A DNA stretch of 64,000 nt. Origin: an uncultured Lachnospiraceae bacterium (GTDB lineage Bacteria > Bacillota > Clostridia > Lachnospirales > Lachnospiraceae). Within the stretch, counting starts at the first letter, position 1. The number at the start of each line of letters is the position of its first letter. This document shows positions 1 to 9,858 of this stretch, one piece after another. The stretch lies in the NCBI GenBank assembly GCA_910586705.1, contig CAJUJK010000005.1, positions 62,001 to 126,000 of the forward strand, written 5' to 3'. The notes beneath the pieces are model-generated. The model was not told the origin of the DNA. It searched no databases and worked only from the letters and a program-made list of their open reading frames with translations. Position numbers and translations under genes: made by a program.

Positions 1-1182
1 CTCCATCGCCTTCAGCACATCCATGGACTGATAGGCGATCGATTCCAGCACCGCCCGGACAAAGTGCTCTTTCTGGCAGCCCCTCGTAATACCCACCACA
101 GTGCCCCGCGCATAAGGATTCCAGTAGGGCGTTCCCATACCCACAAAGGCGGGCACCACATAGACCCCGTTTGTATCGGGTACACGCATGGCGTACTTTT
201 CGGAATGCTGCGCGATTTTCATCATCCGCATTTCATCCCGCATCCACTGTACCGCCGCGCCTGCCACGAACACGCTGCCCTCCAGCGCATAGGACGGTTC
301 GGGTGTGTCCCCCGCCGCGATGGTGGTGAGCAGACCGCTCCCGGAGACGATCGCCTCTCTGCCCGTATGCATCAGCAGAAAACATCCCGTCCCGTATGTG
401 TTTTTCACCTGCCCCGGCGCAAAACAGCACTGTCCGAAGAGCGCCGCCTGCTGGTCGCCCGCCGCTCCCGCGATGGGAACGGGCGCGCCGAAAATACTCG
501 TATCGCTCTCGCCAAACACCGTCCCGGAAGGCTTCACCTCCGGCAGCATCTGTCCCGGAATCCGCAGCATGGAAAGCAGCTCCTCGTCCCATTCCAGCGT
601 GTGTATATTGTATAGCATGGTGCGGGAGGCGTTCGTATAGTCCGTGGCATGTACCCTGCCCTTCGTCAGTTTCCAGATCAGCCATGAATCTACCGTGCCA
701 AACAGCAGTTCCCCACGCTCCGCCCGCTCCCGTGCGCCTTCCACATGATCCAGTATCCAAGCAATCTTGCTGCCGGAAAAATAAGCGTCCGGCACCAGAC
801 CTGTCTTCGCCCGTATCGTTTCCGTATAGCCCTGCGCCTTTAACCCGTCGATAAACTCCGCCGTTCTCCGGCATTGCCAGACGATCGCGTTGTATACCGG
901 TTCCCCCGTTTCCCGGTCCCAGACAATCGTCGTCTCGCGCTGGTTCGTGATACCGAGGCACGCAAGCTGCCCTGCATCCGCACCGATATTCGCCATCGCC
1001 TCGATCGCCACCGCGAGCTGTGACGCCCATATTTCGCGCGGGTTGTGCTCCACCCATCCCGCCTGCGGGTAAATCTGGGTGAACTCCTTCTGCGCCATGC
1101 TGCATATATTACCCTTCTTGTCAAACAAAATACAGCGGGAACTGGTCGTTCCCTGATCCAGCGCCATAATATATTTTTGCAT
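1..1182 (-). CDS. glpK: Glycerol kinase (3' end cut by the window edge)
   Basis: FGGY-family kinase that phosphorylates glycerol to sn-glycerol 3-phosphate in the cytoplasm. The frame is open from the ATG at 1182 to the window edge, giving 394 codons of a family usually near 500 residues, so the C-terminal part lies outside. The N-terminal ATP-binding motif is MALDQGTTSSR, followed by the glycerol kinase signatures WVEHNP and ITNQRETT, and later GAAGDQQAALFGQ and NTYGTGCF. These separate it from xylulokinase. A GGGGG stretch six bases upstream serves as ribosome binding site. It is divergent from the AEC transporter gene, with 239 bases between the two starts, and a TATAAT hexamer lies on its strand in that gap without a recognisable -35 box. 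Confidence 0.93.
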   Translation of the reverse strand, partial: MQKYIMALDQGTTSSRCILFDKKGNICSMAQKEFTQIYPQAGWVEHNPREIWASQLAVAIEAMANIGADAGQLACLGITNQRETTIVWDRETGEPVYNAIVWQCRRTAEFIDGLKAQGYTETIRAKTGLVPDAYFSGSKIAWILDHVEGARERAERGELLFGTVDSWLIWKLTKGRVHATDYTNASRTMLYNIHTLEWDEELLSMLRIPGQMLPEVKPSGTVFGESDTSIFGAPVPIAGAAGDQQAALFGQCCFAPGQVKNTYGTGCFLLMHTGREAIVSGSGLLTTIAAGDTPEPSYALEGSVFVAGAAVQWMRDEMRMMKIAQHSEKYAMRVPDTNGVYVVPAFVGMGTPYWNPYARGTVVGITRGCQKEHFVRAVLESIAYQSMDVLKAME

Positions 1183-1421
1183 AGATACCCCCATCTAAAT
1201 CAGTTCCTCTGCGACTGCCGTCAAATATCTGCGCCCCGGCTGTTTATTATAAACTTCTCTAAGTATATAACGAGTCCGACGGAAAAACAATCTTCCATTT
1301 TTGAGAAAATGTACTATAATAATTCGAGATGGTTTCTCCGCACAGACATGACTTTGCGGATTTATGAGAGAAACAGGAAATACTATTTAAGAAAACATTC
1401 AGAAAAAAGAGGAAAACATAC

Positions 1422-2453
1422 ATGAGTATCACAGTCGTATTACAGCAGATGGTTATCATCTTTATTTTAATCGGGATCGGCATGATCCTTTACCGGCGGA
1501 AACTGATATCGGAAGAAGGCTCCAAACAGATTTCCGGCTTGATCATCAACGTCACCAACCCGGCGCTCTTAATCTGCTCCGCCCTTGACGACGGTCCCAA
1601 GGCGTCCCTGCAGGAACTGGGCATTGCCCTTATCGCTTACGCTGCCGTTTTTGCAATTTTGATCGCCGTAAGTTTTCTGATCCCCCGCCTTTTGCGGATA
1701 CCCAAAAATCTGCACTACGCTTACCAGATGCTGACGATCTTCGGCAACGTGGGCTTTATCGGCATCCCCCTCGCCTCCGCGGTGCTCGGCAGCGAATCCC
1801 TGATATACGTGTCCATTTTTAACCTGCTCTTCAACCTGCTGATCTACACCTTCGGCATCTCCCTGCTGCAGAGAGCCGCCGCAGGACAGACGCCGGAAGA
1901 GGCAGCCGCTTTCGCCGGACAGGCGCAGGACGACATCTCTTTCTCTGCCGGACAGGTGCCGGATGGCGCGGCGGCTCCCGCCTCCCATCCCGGCTCAAAC
2001 CGTCTGCAAAAGTTAGTCAACGCGGGCACTATCTCCGCCGCGGTTACCATTATCTTTTACCTCGGCAATTTCCGCGTGCCTGTGATCATCTCCTCCGCCC
2101 TCTCCTATACCGGGCGCGCCACCACCCTTTTATCCATGCTGGTGCTCGGCGTTTCCGTCGCGCAGATGGCGCCGAAAGATATCTTTTCCCACCCGAAGCT
2201 CTATGTATTTACGCTGCTTCGCCAGATTCTCGTGCCCATCGGCTGTATGCTTCTGATGCGCCAGTTCTCTGACCACAAAATGATTTTAAATACCATGCTT
2301 CTGATGGCAGCCGTACCCGCCGCCAACATGCCCCTTATGCTCGCCAAGCAGATGGACATGGAAACGGAGTCCATCTCGCAGGGGATAATTCTGACGACGG
2401 TGTTAAGCCTTGTGACGGTACCGCTGGCGTGTCTGTTTCTTATCGTAAAGTGA
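1422..2453 (+). CDS. AEC-family transporter (auxin efflux carrier-like permease)
   Basis: Integral membrane permease of 343 residues. The family is split into two halves of about five membrane helices joined by a cytoplasmic loop, and members export or import small organic acids, mostly of unknown identity. The first helix is at residues 4-22, with the family-typical Asn-Pro at about residue 46 in VTNPALLICS. The central loop at about residues 150-195 is unusually long, with an Ala/Gly/Asp-rich stretch (AGQAQDD, AGQVPDG) that looks disordered. The start follows AGAGGAAAACATAC. A possible leader structure lies upstream, where CCGCA and TGCGG are nested inside TTTCTC and GAGAAA (about 1332-1374). 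Substrate cannot be inferred. Confidence 0.85.
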   Translation: MSITVVLQQMVIIFILIGIGMILYRRKLISEEGSKQISGLIINVTNPALLICSALDDGPKASLQELGIALIAYAAVFAILIAVSFLIPRLLRIPKNLHYAYQMLTIFGNVGFIGIPLASAVLGSESLIYVSIFNLLFNLLIYTFGISLLQRAAAGQTPEEAAAFAGQAQDDISFSAGQVPDGAAAPASHPGSNRLQKLVNAGTISAAVTIIFYLGNFRVPVIISSALSYTGRATTLLSMLVLGVSVAQMAPKDIFSHPKLYVFTLLRQILVPIGCMLLMRQFSDHKMILNTMLLMAAVPAANMPLMLAKQMDMETESISQGIILTTVLSLVTVPLACLFLIVK

Positions 2454-2556
2454 CCGCCGCGCCAACTGATTTCCCCATCGCCAAAGAACTTGTCCCCGCC
2501 GCACCATTTCCCTTCTTTCGACATAAAATAGAGTAAAACGACACAGGATATTTATT

Positions 2557-3462
2557 ATGTACTTTTTACTCTTCGCATTACTTCTCATGGCTGTTCTCGG
2601 CTGTATCCTCTTTCAGTGCCGGAGGAAAAAAATCATCTGTAAGATAAAAGAAATGGACTGCTGTACCAAATGTACCCTTCTGGATGAACTGGTTTACCCC
2701 TTCGGTTATCGTTTTCACTGTGACCATGGTTTCTTTTCCTCCACGGTGGACGCCCCGCAGCGGCACGCCGGATACACATGGCTCTATGACTATATGGCGC
2801 CCCGTTTCCAGATGGTGTTCGACGCCCTGCCCGTCTATTTTGACTACCGGGGGCGCACATGGCTGATCGAATTCTGGAAAGGGCAGTACGGCATCAACAC
2901 CGGGGCGGAAATCGGCATATACCACACAGACCGCATTATCCCCGAATCGGAATATAAAACCGCATGGTTTTCCTGCGCGGAAGACCATGAAATGCTGGAC
3001 TGTTCCTTCCTTCTGTGCAATGCCGGAAACGAGTGCATCCGCACTTCTGACCGTCACTGGTGGCTCACCGCCTTTCTGGCGGGCTGTTTTTCCAAACCTG
3101 CCTGTCTGTCCATGGAATCCTGCATCTGTTTCCCCAACCGGGAAATGCTCGCCGCCTTTCTGGACGGCTTAAAACGCGCCGGTGTCGCAGAAAGCGCCAT
3201 CTCAGTACACTGTTTAAGCGTCTGTTTTGCCTTCTGTCAGACAGACGAAAGCTACAACTTGTCCACGCGCTTCTGGAGAAGTTTCTCCCAGTGGAAAAAC
3301 AAACTTTTCTGCAGACTGTACCGATGGGTTACCAGACCTTTTTTCTGCACAGAGGACAGAGTCTTATATCTGTACTATTATCTCCCGGCTGCATTCCGAA
3401 AGCTTCTCCGTCTGCGCAGATTTCATAAACGCTGTCACAGGCGTTACAGCAGGAGGCACTGA
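2557..3462 (+). CDS. DUF4474-type membrane-anchored protein of unknown function
   Basis: Protein of 301 residues. One hydrophobic segment at residues 2-21 is followed by Arg/Lys residues, which fits an N-terminal membrane anchor with a cytoplasmic bulk. The central part resembles the Clostridia-specific DUF4474 family: VYPFGYRF, then a Tyr-rich block, then the strongly conserved stretch around IEFWKGQYGINTGAEIGIY. The last 60 residues are basic and Cys/Arg-rich. I know of no biochemical role for the family. The next gene begins two bases after this stop, so the two are almost certainly co-transcribed and translationally coupled. No signal peptidase site is evident. Confidence 0.75.
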   Translation: MYFLLFALLLMAVLGCILFQCRRKKIICKIKEMDCCTKCTLLDELVYPFGYRFHCDHGFFSSTVDAPQRHAGYTWLYDYMAPRFQMVFDALPVYFDYRGRTWLIEFWKGQYGINTGAEIGIYHTDRIIPESEYKTAWFSCAEDHEMLDCSFLLCNAGNECIRTSDRHWWLTAFLAGCFSKPACLSMESCICFPNREMLAAFLDGLKRAGVAESAISVHCLSVCFAFCQTDESYNLSTRFWRSFSQWKNKLFCRLYRWVTRPFFCTEDRVLYLYYYLPAAFRKLLRLRRFHKRCHRRYSRRH

Positions 3463-3464
3463 CC

Positions 3465-4367
3465 ATGAGCGTGTCAACCCGTCTGAACCGCGCCTTTCTG
3501 GACGCGCCGATGCTTCCCCTTTCCGGCCGCTCCCGCTATGTCCTTATGAGCGACTGTCACCGGGGCATTGGCTCCTCCTCCGATAACTTTCTGAAAAACC
3601 AGCACCTGTATTTTGCCGCGCTGCAGCATTACTACCAGAGTGGGTTTACCTATATCGAGCTGGGCGACGGGGATGAACTGTGGGAAAACAGAAGCATGAA
3701 AAATATTATTGACGTGCACAGCAACGTGTTCTGGCTGTTCAAACAGTTCCATGAGGAAAACCGACTGTATCTGATCTACGGCAACCACGATATTGTAAAG
3801 CGGAAGAAAGGATACCCTGCCAAAAACTGCGACACCTATTTCTGTACGCAGTCCCAGCAGATGCAGCCTCTCTTTCCATCCCTCAATTTTTATGAGGGCG
3901 TTATTCTCACCACCGGGGCGCTGCCCGCTCACGCGCCCCGCGTATCGCTTTACCTGACGCACGGACATCAGGCAAGCCTGCTCAACTCTACGTTCTGGCG
4001 TCTCTCCCGCTTTCTTGTGCGGTATATCTGGAGCCCGTTGGAAAATCTGGGCGTACTCGACCCCACAAGCGCCGCCAAAAATTACAGAGTCAAAAACAAA
4101 TGCGAAAGCCGCCTGAACAGATGGGCGGAGGAAAACCGCCGCATTCTGATCACCGGGCACACACACCGCCCGGCGCTGCCGGACACCCCCGCCCACTACT
4201 ACAATACCGGGAGCTGCGTCCACCCCCGCTGTATCACATGCATTGAAATTGAGCGGATGGCGCTGACATTAGTCAAATGGAGTATGACCACCCGGGCGGA
4301 CAGCACGCTCTATGTGGCGCGGGAAATTATCGCGGGGCCCGTGCCGCTTACACAATTTGTACCTTAA
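3465..4367 (+). CDS. Calcineurin-like metallophosphoesterase
   Basis: Protein of 300 residues with the full set of metallophosphoesterase metal ligands in order: SDCHRG (DxH), LGDGDELWEN (GD), YGNHD (GNHD), THGHQ and TGHTHRP (GHxH). This architecture is closest to the UDP-2,3-diacylglucosamine hydrolase-like branch, but a Gram-positive organism does not make lipid A, so the substrate is unknown. AGGAGG lies nine bases before the ATG, inside the end of the preceding DUF4474 gene, and the pair probably functions together. The 3' end overlaps the 3' end of pyruvate kinase on the other strand by 20 bases. Confidence 0.85.
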   Translation: MSVSTRLNRAFLDAPMLPLSGRSRYVLMSDCHRGIGSSSDNFLKNQHLYFAALQHYYQSGFTYIELGDGDELWENRSMKNIIDVHSNVFWLFKQFHEENRLYLIYGNHDIVKRKKGYPAKNCDTYFCTQSQQMQPLFPSLNFYEGVILTTGALPAHAPRVSLYLTHGHQASLLNSTFWRLSRFLVRYIWSPLENLGVLDPTSAAKNYRVKNKCESRLNRWAEENRRILITGHTHRPALPDTPAHYYNTGSCVHPRCITCIEIERMALTLVKWSMTTRADSTLYVAREIIAGPVPLTQFVP

Positions 4368-5763
4368 TCATGTTCGTGGTGCCGGAAATCCCGATAGGAA
4401 CCCCGGATGTAATCACCGTCAGATCCCCTTTCTGTAAAAGCCCCTTCTTTTCCGCTGCTGCGATCGCCTTGTCGAAAAGCACATAGGCGTCCTTCTCCTC
4501 CTTAATCAGCAGCGGCTCCACACCCCATGTCAGGGAGAGCTGTCTGCACACCTTCTCGGTGGTGGCACAGCTTATGATATCGCTTTTGGGGCGGTAGCGG
4601 GAAATCATTCTTGCGGATCTGCCCGATTTTGTGACTGTCACGATGGCTGTTGCATTCAGGTCAAGAGCCGTCGTGCAGGTTGCATGGCAGATGGCGTCCG
4701 TCACATCGGGATTCGCCTCGCGCTCCAGCAGGAAGAAACGCTTGCGGTAGTCCACATCCTGTTCTGTGCGCTCCGCTATTTTAACCATTGTCTTAACCGC
4801 CTCCACAGGATAGGAACCTGCCGCCGTCTCCCCGGAAAGCATGATCGCGCTTGTGCCGTCGTAAACCGCATTCGCAACGTCTGTTGTCTCCGCGCGGGTC
4901 GGTCTGGGATTCTTGATCATGGACTCCAGCATCTGCGTGGCGGTGATCACCTGCTTCCCCGCACGGTATACCTTCTTGATGATCTCCTTCTGGATCACAG
5001 GCACATCCTCATAGGGAATCTCCACGCCCATGTCCCCTCTCGCCACCATAACGCCGTCCGATACCGAAAGAATATCGTCAATATTTGAAACGCCCTGCGC
5101 ATTCTCGATCTTGGAAATAATCTTGATGTCCTGCCCGCCATTTTTTTCAAGCAGCTTTCTGAGCTGCAAAATATCTTCCTTTTTCTGTACGAAGGATGCC
5201 GCGATAAAATCCACGTCCTGCCCGATGCCGAAAAGAATGTCCTCCCTGTCCTTCTCGCTGATATATGGCATGGACAGGTCCACGTCCGGCACATTGACGC
5301 CCTTGTGGTTAGAGACCGTGCCGCCATTGATCACGCGGCAGACAATATTGCTTTTGTCCACCTTCTCCACCTTCATCTCAATCAGACCGTCGTCAATGAG
5401 TACCCGCATCCCCTCTTCCAGATCCTCGTAAAGTCTGTTATAAGTCACGCTCACGATATCCTTTGTGCCCTCGACCTCATCGGCGGTCAGCGTAAAGAGC
5501 TGCCCCTCCTCCAGCACGGCTTTTCCATCCTTAAAGTTCTTCACGCGGACTTCCGGGCCTTTGGTATCAAGCAGAATCGCCACCGGCTTTCCCAATTCTT
5601 TCCGAAGTTTTTTCACCACATCCATTCTCTTCTTATGATCCTCATGGACACCGTGGGAAAAATTGCATCTGGCAACATTCATGCCCGCCAGCATCATCTG
5701 CCGCAGCACTTCCTCGTTGTCTGTGGATGGTCCAAGGGTACATACAATTTTAGTTTTGCGCAT
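4348..5763 (-). CDS. pyk: Pyruvate kinase
   Basis: Final glycolytic enzyme, converting phosphoenolpyruvate and ADP to pyruvate and ATP in the cytoplasm. The 471 residues match the standard bacterial form and lack the extra C-terminal PEP-utiliser-like domain of Bacillus enzymes. Signatures: TKIVCTLGPS and NVARCNFSHG at the N-terminus, ISKIEN with the catalytic Lys, ARGDMGVEIP for metal binding, and TATQMLESM with NPRPTRAE. GGAGG stands close before the ATG. The 20-base overlap with the convergent phosphoesterase gene is small and leaves both stop codons intact. Confidence 0.97.
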   Translation of the reverse strand: MRKTKIVCTLGPSTDNEEVLRQMMLAGMNVARCNFSHGVHEDHKKRMDVVKKLRKELGKPVAILLDTKGPEVRVKNFKDGKAVLEEGQLFTLTADEVEGTKDIVSVTYNRLYEDLEEGMRVLIDDGLIEMKVEKVDKSNIVCRVINGGTVSNHKGVNVPDVDLSMPYISEKDREDILFGIGQDVDFIAASFVQKKEDILQLRKLLEKNGGQDIKIISKIENAQGVSNIDDILSVSDGVMVARGDMGVEIPYEDVPVIQKEIIKKVYRAGKQVITATQMLESMIKNPRPTRAETTDVANAVYDGTSAIMLSGETAAGSYPVEAVKTMVKIAERTEQDVDYRKRFFLLEREANPDVTDAICHATCTTALDLNATAIVTVTKSGRSARMISRYRPKSDIISCATTEKVCRQLSLTWGVEPLLIKEEKDAYVLFDKAIAAAEKKGLLQKGDLTVITSGVPIGISGTTNMIKVQIV

Positions 5764-5871
5764 TCTTACCTCCGTCCCGGGCGCCGCCCGAATTTGTACT
5801 GTTCTGTTCTCTTTCTTTTATATCATATTCTAATCAAAATTTCACTGATTCATCCTGCAAAAAGCAAAAGA

Positions 5872-5903
5872 AAGAGGCACTGGTCCAAACGCCAATGCCT
5901 CTT
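5872..5903 (-). terminator. Rho-independent terminator after the beta-galactosidase operon
   Basis: Inverted repeat AAGAGGCACTGG with CCAATGCCTCTT, one mismatch, eight-base loop. On the minus strand it is followed by a T-rich run (TTTCTTTTGCTTTTTG). It lies about 40 bases after the lacZ stop and separates that operon from pyk. Confidence 0.8.
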
Positions 5904-5945
5904 CCGGCTATACAAAACTATTTTTTATCGTCCGCCCGGCGTATT

Positions 5946-8900
5946 TCAGATCCCCCGGAACGTAAAGCTAAACTCCATCTTCCCGCTCACGTCCAGATGA
6001 TACTCCGGATGCACCGGCGCGCCCCAGCTGTCGTCGCCGCCGACGCCGAGCTGTCCGCCCGCCACGCGTACCACCGTGTAATGCACAGACGGCAGTTCAT
6101 AGGGATGTCTCGCGTTCTCGACCTCGTGGGGCGTGTAAGGCAGCGCCGAAAAGTTCAGGTTCTCCCCGCTAAAGAGCATACCGCGCCCGCGCATGTCCGT
6201 CACCTTCGCCCAGCGCACCTTTGTCTTATTGCCGCATTCCTGAGGAACGAGATACGCCGCCATATTGTCCGCCACGCGATTGCGATAAACGCCCAGCTTC
6301 GCGCCCTGATCCCTGTCCGCGTAAGTCTCCTCCGGGCCGTTTCCGTACCACTCCAGACGGTCGTAGTCCGCGTTCAGCTTAAACAGCACGCCAAACTCCG
6401 GCATGTCAGCCAGTCCCTCCACCGGGTCATAAGCAAGCGTGGTCTGCACGCTGCCGTCCCCGTACACCTTGTAAGTCAGCCGGCAGGTCGCCGCCGGTGT
6501 CGTATTGAGGTCGTACAGATAAGACACACTGACATGATCCGCTTCCTCCCTGACTTCCGGGTTTTCAAACTCTTCTCCCTCTTTATTCAGCCTTCCGCCG
6601 GGCTTTCTGCACGACGCGTACAGACTTGCCAGTTTCCACTGTCCCTGTCCCGCCATCATATGATTGCCCGTATCGTTGTCCGTAGGCGCACGCCAGAAAT
6701 TCGGGCGTGGAATCTCCTCAATCAGTTCCTTGCCCGCATAGCGGTAGGAAACCATACCAAAAGCGGAAATCGCGCCCGCCGGCTCCGAGAACAGTACATC
6801 AAAATGCTCTCCCCGGACGCCCACATTGTCATTCCCCCGTATAATGGTGAGCGGTTTCTTCTGCTCCTGTGCCGGCGCATCCACTTTTTTGACCACCGCC
6901 TGCCCGAAAGCAAGTTCGTGCCCTGCCTTTGCCCACAGCGTATCTTCCTTTAAGAGGAAGGAAACCGTCACGGCATACTCGCCCGGCTCCTCCGGCAGAG
7001 CAAAAGGCGCGGGGTAAGTCTGTCTGCTCTCCGGCGCGACGTCAATCCCTGTCAGCTCCCTGCTCTCCACGATGACGCCGTCCCGCAAAAGCTGTGCCAC
7101 ACAGCGGAAGCTATTCGTAGAAACGAAGAGGTTTTTATTCCACACCGCAAACCCATCCTTTTCTACCGTCACTGAAATATTCTGATAGTTAAATTTTACC
7201 GCCTGCATCTTGGGCGACGCTTCCCGCTCCCCGCCGTAGGCAATGCCGTTGCCGCTGAAATTATAGTCCGTGGGGCGTTCCCCGAAATCACCGCCGTAAG
7301 CCTGAAACCACTTTCCGTAGCGGTCTTTTTTGTATATGCTCTGGTCGATGTAGTCCCAGATAAAGCCACCCTGATAAGCGGAATTTTCTTTGTCCGCCAG
7401 ATCCGTGTACTTGTGCATCGCACCGCAGGAATTGCCCATGGCATGGGTGTACTCGCAGCAGATAAAAGGTTTGCCGTCGCCGTTTGCCAGATACTCCTCT
7501 ATGTCAGCCACTTTCGCGTACATGCGGCTTTCCATATCGGAGGAATCGTTGTAGCGCCTGTCGTTGAACACACCTTCGTAGTGCACCAGTCTCGTATCGT
7601 CCAGCTTGCGGAAAAGCTCCGACATTTCAAAAATCGTCTCTCCGCCGAAGGACTCGTTTCCCACAGACCAGATCAGCACCGCCGGATGGTTTTTGTCCCG
7701 GTGGTAGCAGGAGCGGATGCGGTCGTACATCATTTCCTTCCACTCAGCCTTATCGTCCGGCACCACGAAGGACATGTCTTTTTTCCCTTTCAGATACGCG
7801 TCCCATGTGCCGTGGGATTCCAGATTGTTCTCTGCAATCAGATACAGCCCGTAGCGGTCGCAAAGTTCATAGAGCCGTTCGTCATCGGGATAGTGGGAAG
7901 TACGGATCGCGTTGATATTGTTCCGCTTCATGGTCACAATGTCTTTTACCAGTTCCTCATAGGAGACATGTCTGCCTGATATGGAACTGAAATCGTGACG
8001 GTTCGTGCCTTTAAATACAATCCGTTTCCCATTTAACAGCATACGGCTGTCCTTCATCTCAAATTTGCGGAAACCGACTGCCTGCGAGATATATTCCACC
8101 GTCTCACCGTTTTCCCCGCAGCATCTGATTTCCAACTGGTATAGGTAAGGATTCTCCGCGCTCCAGAGTCCGGGCTTCTCGACCGTTTCCTCAAAAGCAA
8201 ATTCGCTGTCCTCTTCCGCTTTCTGCTCCTTTTCAAACAGCGTCTCTCCGCCGTCCTTTAAGCAGAATCTGTAAACACCTTTTCCTTTTACCTTACAGCA
8301 TACGGAAAGCTTCGCCCGGTCAAAGCCCTCCCCCTCAAACAGGGTCTTCACCGTCACATCTTCCACATGCGCGGCGGGAACCGCGTACAGATACACGCTT
8401 CTATAGATGCCGGAAAAACGGTAAAAATCCTGATCTTCGCACCAGCTCGAAGAAGTCCATTTGTAAACCTGTACCGCCAGTTTGTTTTCCCCGTCTTTCA
8501 GATAAGGCGACAGATCAAATTCGGAAGGGGTAAAGCTGTCCTCGCTGTAGCCCACGTAAGCGCCGTTGCACCAGAGCGCCATCCCGCTCTCCACGCCCTC
8601 AAACACAATGCGTATTTCCTTTCCGCGCATATGTGCCGGAACTTCAAAATATTTCACGTAACTCGCCACGGGATTGAACCGCTCCGGGATCTCTCCCGGC
8701 ACAAGTTCTTCCCTGCCGTCCCACGGGTACTGCGTATTGGCGTACTGCGGAATGTCGTACCCCTCCATCTGGATGTGCGCCGGCACACGGATATCCGCCC
8801 ACGGTCTGCAGTCATAGCTTTCCTGCGTAAACCCCTTTACAGCAGAATCAATATTTACCGCGTAAGAAAATTTCCAGATGCCGTCAAGCGACAGTTTCAG

Positions 8901-9023
8901 GCTGCTTTCTCCCCGTGCAGCTTCTTTTTCATTGGCATACAGATCGAAAGCGGCATGTGCCGGAAGCACATTCTCCTTAAAAAACTGTGGATCTTTAATT
9001 TTATCATAATCAGATTGCGTCAT
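5946..9023 (-). CDS. lacZ: Beta-galactosidase, glycoside hydrolase family 2 (LacZ-like)
   Basis: Large GH2 enzyme of 1025 residues, the usual length of LacZ-type beta-galactosidases, with no signal peptide and therefore cytoplasmic. The N-terminal sugar-binding region contains WCEDQDFYRFSGIYRSVYL, and the TIM barrel starts near residue 330 (GTNRHDF, NNINAIRTSHYP). The predicted acid/base is Glu457 in WSVGNESFGG, the nucleophile Glu524 in CCEYTHAMGNS. A C-terminal domain 5 is present (residues about 750-1020, WYGNGPEETYADR). It is the last gene after two ABC permeases, so it probably hydrolyses the galactoside that transporter imports. An IENNLESHG-like stretch (here AENNLESHG) replaces the more usual DExNxETHG. 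Confidence 0.95.
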   Translation of the reverse strand: MTQSDYDKIKDPQFFKENVLPAHAAFDLYANEKEAARGESSLKLSLDGIWKFSYAVNIDSAVKGFTQESYDCRPWADIRVPAHIQMEGYDIPQYANTQYPWDGREELVPGEIPERFNPVASYVKYFEVPAHMRGKEIRIVFEGVESGMALWCNGAYVGYSEDSFTPSEFDLSPYLKDGENKLAVQVYKWTSSSWCEDQDFYRFSGIYRSVYLYAVPAAHVEDVTVKTLFEGEGFDRAKLSVCCKVKGKGVYRFCLKDGGETLFEKEQKAEEDSEFAFEETVEKPGLWSAENPYLYQLEIRCCGENGETVEYISQAVGFRKFEMKDSRMLLNGKRIVFKGTNRHDFSSISGRHVSYEELVKDIVTMKRNNINAIRTSHYPDDERLYELCDRYGLYLIAENNLESHGTWDAYLKGKKDMSFVVPDDKAEWKEMMYDRIRSCYHRDKNHPAVLIWSVGNESFGGETIFEMSELFRKLDDTRLVHYEGVFNDRRYNDSSDMESRMYAKVADIEEYLANGDGKPFICCEYTHAMGNSCGAMHKYTDLADKENSAYQGGFIWDYIDQSIYKKDRYGKWFQAYGGDFGERPTDYNFSGNGIAYGGEREASPKMQAVKFNYQNISVTVEKDGFAVWNKNLFVSTNSFRCVAQLLRDGVIVESRELTGIDVAPESRQTYPAPFALPEEPGEYAVTVSFLLKEDTLWAKAGHELAFGQAVVKKVDAPAQEQKKPLTIIRGNDNVGVRGEHFDVLFSEPAGAISAFGMVSYRYAGKELIEEIPRPNFWRAPTDNDTGNHMMAGQGQWKLASLYASCRKPGGRLNKEGEEFENPEVREEADHVSVSYLYDLNTTPAATCRLTYKVYGDGSVQTTLAYDPVEGLADMPEFGVLFKLNADYDRLEWYGNGPEETYADRDQGAKLGVYRNRVADNMAAYLVPQECGNKTKVRWAKVTDMRGRGMLFSGENLNFSALPYTPHEVENARHPYELPSVHYTVVRVAGGQLGVGGDDSWGAPVHPEYHLDVSGKMEFSFTFRGI

Positions 9024-9051
9024 ACTATTATTATACTCCTCTAGTCCGTTT

Positions 9052-9858
9052 TTACTTCACCGCGCCGGTGATACCTTCTGCGAACGCGTTCTGCAGGCAG
9101 AAGAATACAACTGCGGTGGGCAGCGTACAGATCAGCACCGCAAGCATCAGCATACCGTAGTCCGTCACATAACCTTCCGTCAGGTTCGCCACCACCATGG
9201 GCATCGTCTGACTGGTTGCATCCGTCATAATTACCTTCGGCCAGAGATAGCTGTTCCACGCGTTCATAAAAGTGATCGTCATAGCCGCCGCGTAGGTCGA
9301 TCTCATGGTCGGGATAAACATCTGGAAGAAAATGCGTATCTCGGACAGTCCGTCAATTCTCGCCGCCTCCATAATATCGTGCGGAAACGACCTCGCGCTC
9401 TGTCGAAACATCATAATCAGAAACGGCGTGGAGACCGTCGGCAGGATGAATCCGATCGTCGTATTTAACCAGCCCGCTTTCGAGCACATCTGGAACAGTG
9501 GAATCATGGTCGCCACAAAAGGCACCATCATCGCCAGCAGGATAATGCTCATCAGTATATCCTTGCCCTTATCATGGAAAATTTCAAATCCGTAACCCGC
9601 CAGAGAGCTGACCAGAAGAGATACAATCGTCAAAATGACTGCATACTTAAATGAGTTCCCAAAAGCTCTCCCGATATTCTGCGTCGCCAGCAGATTATTT
9701 AAGTTTTCCATAAAATAACCGCCCGGAATCAGCCGCCCGGAGATAACGTCCGCACTCTTATTTGTCGCCGCGCTTACCATCCAGTACAGCGGGAACACAG
9801 AGATAAAGGATACGATACACAAAAATACGTACATACCAATTTTTCTCACTTTAGTCAC
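9052..9858 (-). CDS. Carbohydrate ABC transporter permease, MalG type
   Basis: Inner permease subunit of a CUT1 sugar importer, about 268 residues with six predicted membrane helices. The EAA loop that docks the ATPase is visible as EAARIDGLSEIRIF followed by PTMRS. The preferred start is a GTG at 9858 preceded by AGGTGAT; another GTG at 9867 would add three residues. Either start lies inside the end of the MalF-type gene, so translation is coupled. The beta-galactosidase gene follows 28 bases after its stop. Confidence 0.9.
   Translation of the reverse strand: MTKVRKIGMYVFLCIVSFISVFPLYWMVSAATNKSADVISGRLIPGGYFMENLNNLLATQNIGRAFGNSFKYAVILTIVSLLVSSLAGYGFEIFHDKGKDILMSIILLAMMVPFVATMIPLFQMCSKAGWLNTTIGFILPTVSTPFLIMMFRQSARSFPHDIMEAARIDGLSEIRIFFQMFIPTMRSTYAAAMTITFMNAWNSYLWPKVIMTDATSQTMPMVVANLTEGYVTDYGMLMLAVLICTLPTAVVFFCLQNAFAEGITGAVK

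Noticed and set aside
5895..6953. Open frame of 352 codons antisense to lacZ
   Set aside because: His/Arg-rich product with no domain, lying wholly over conserved beta-galactosidase coding sequence.
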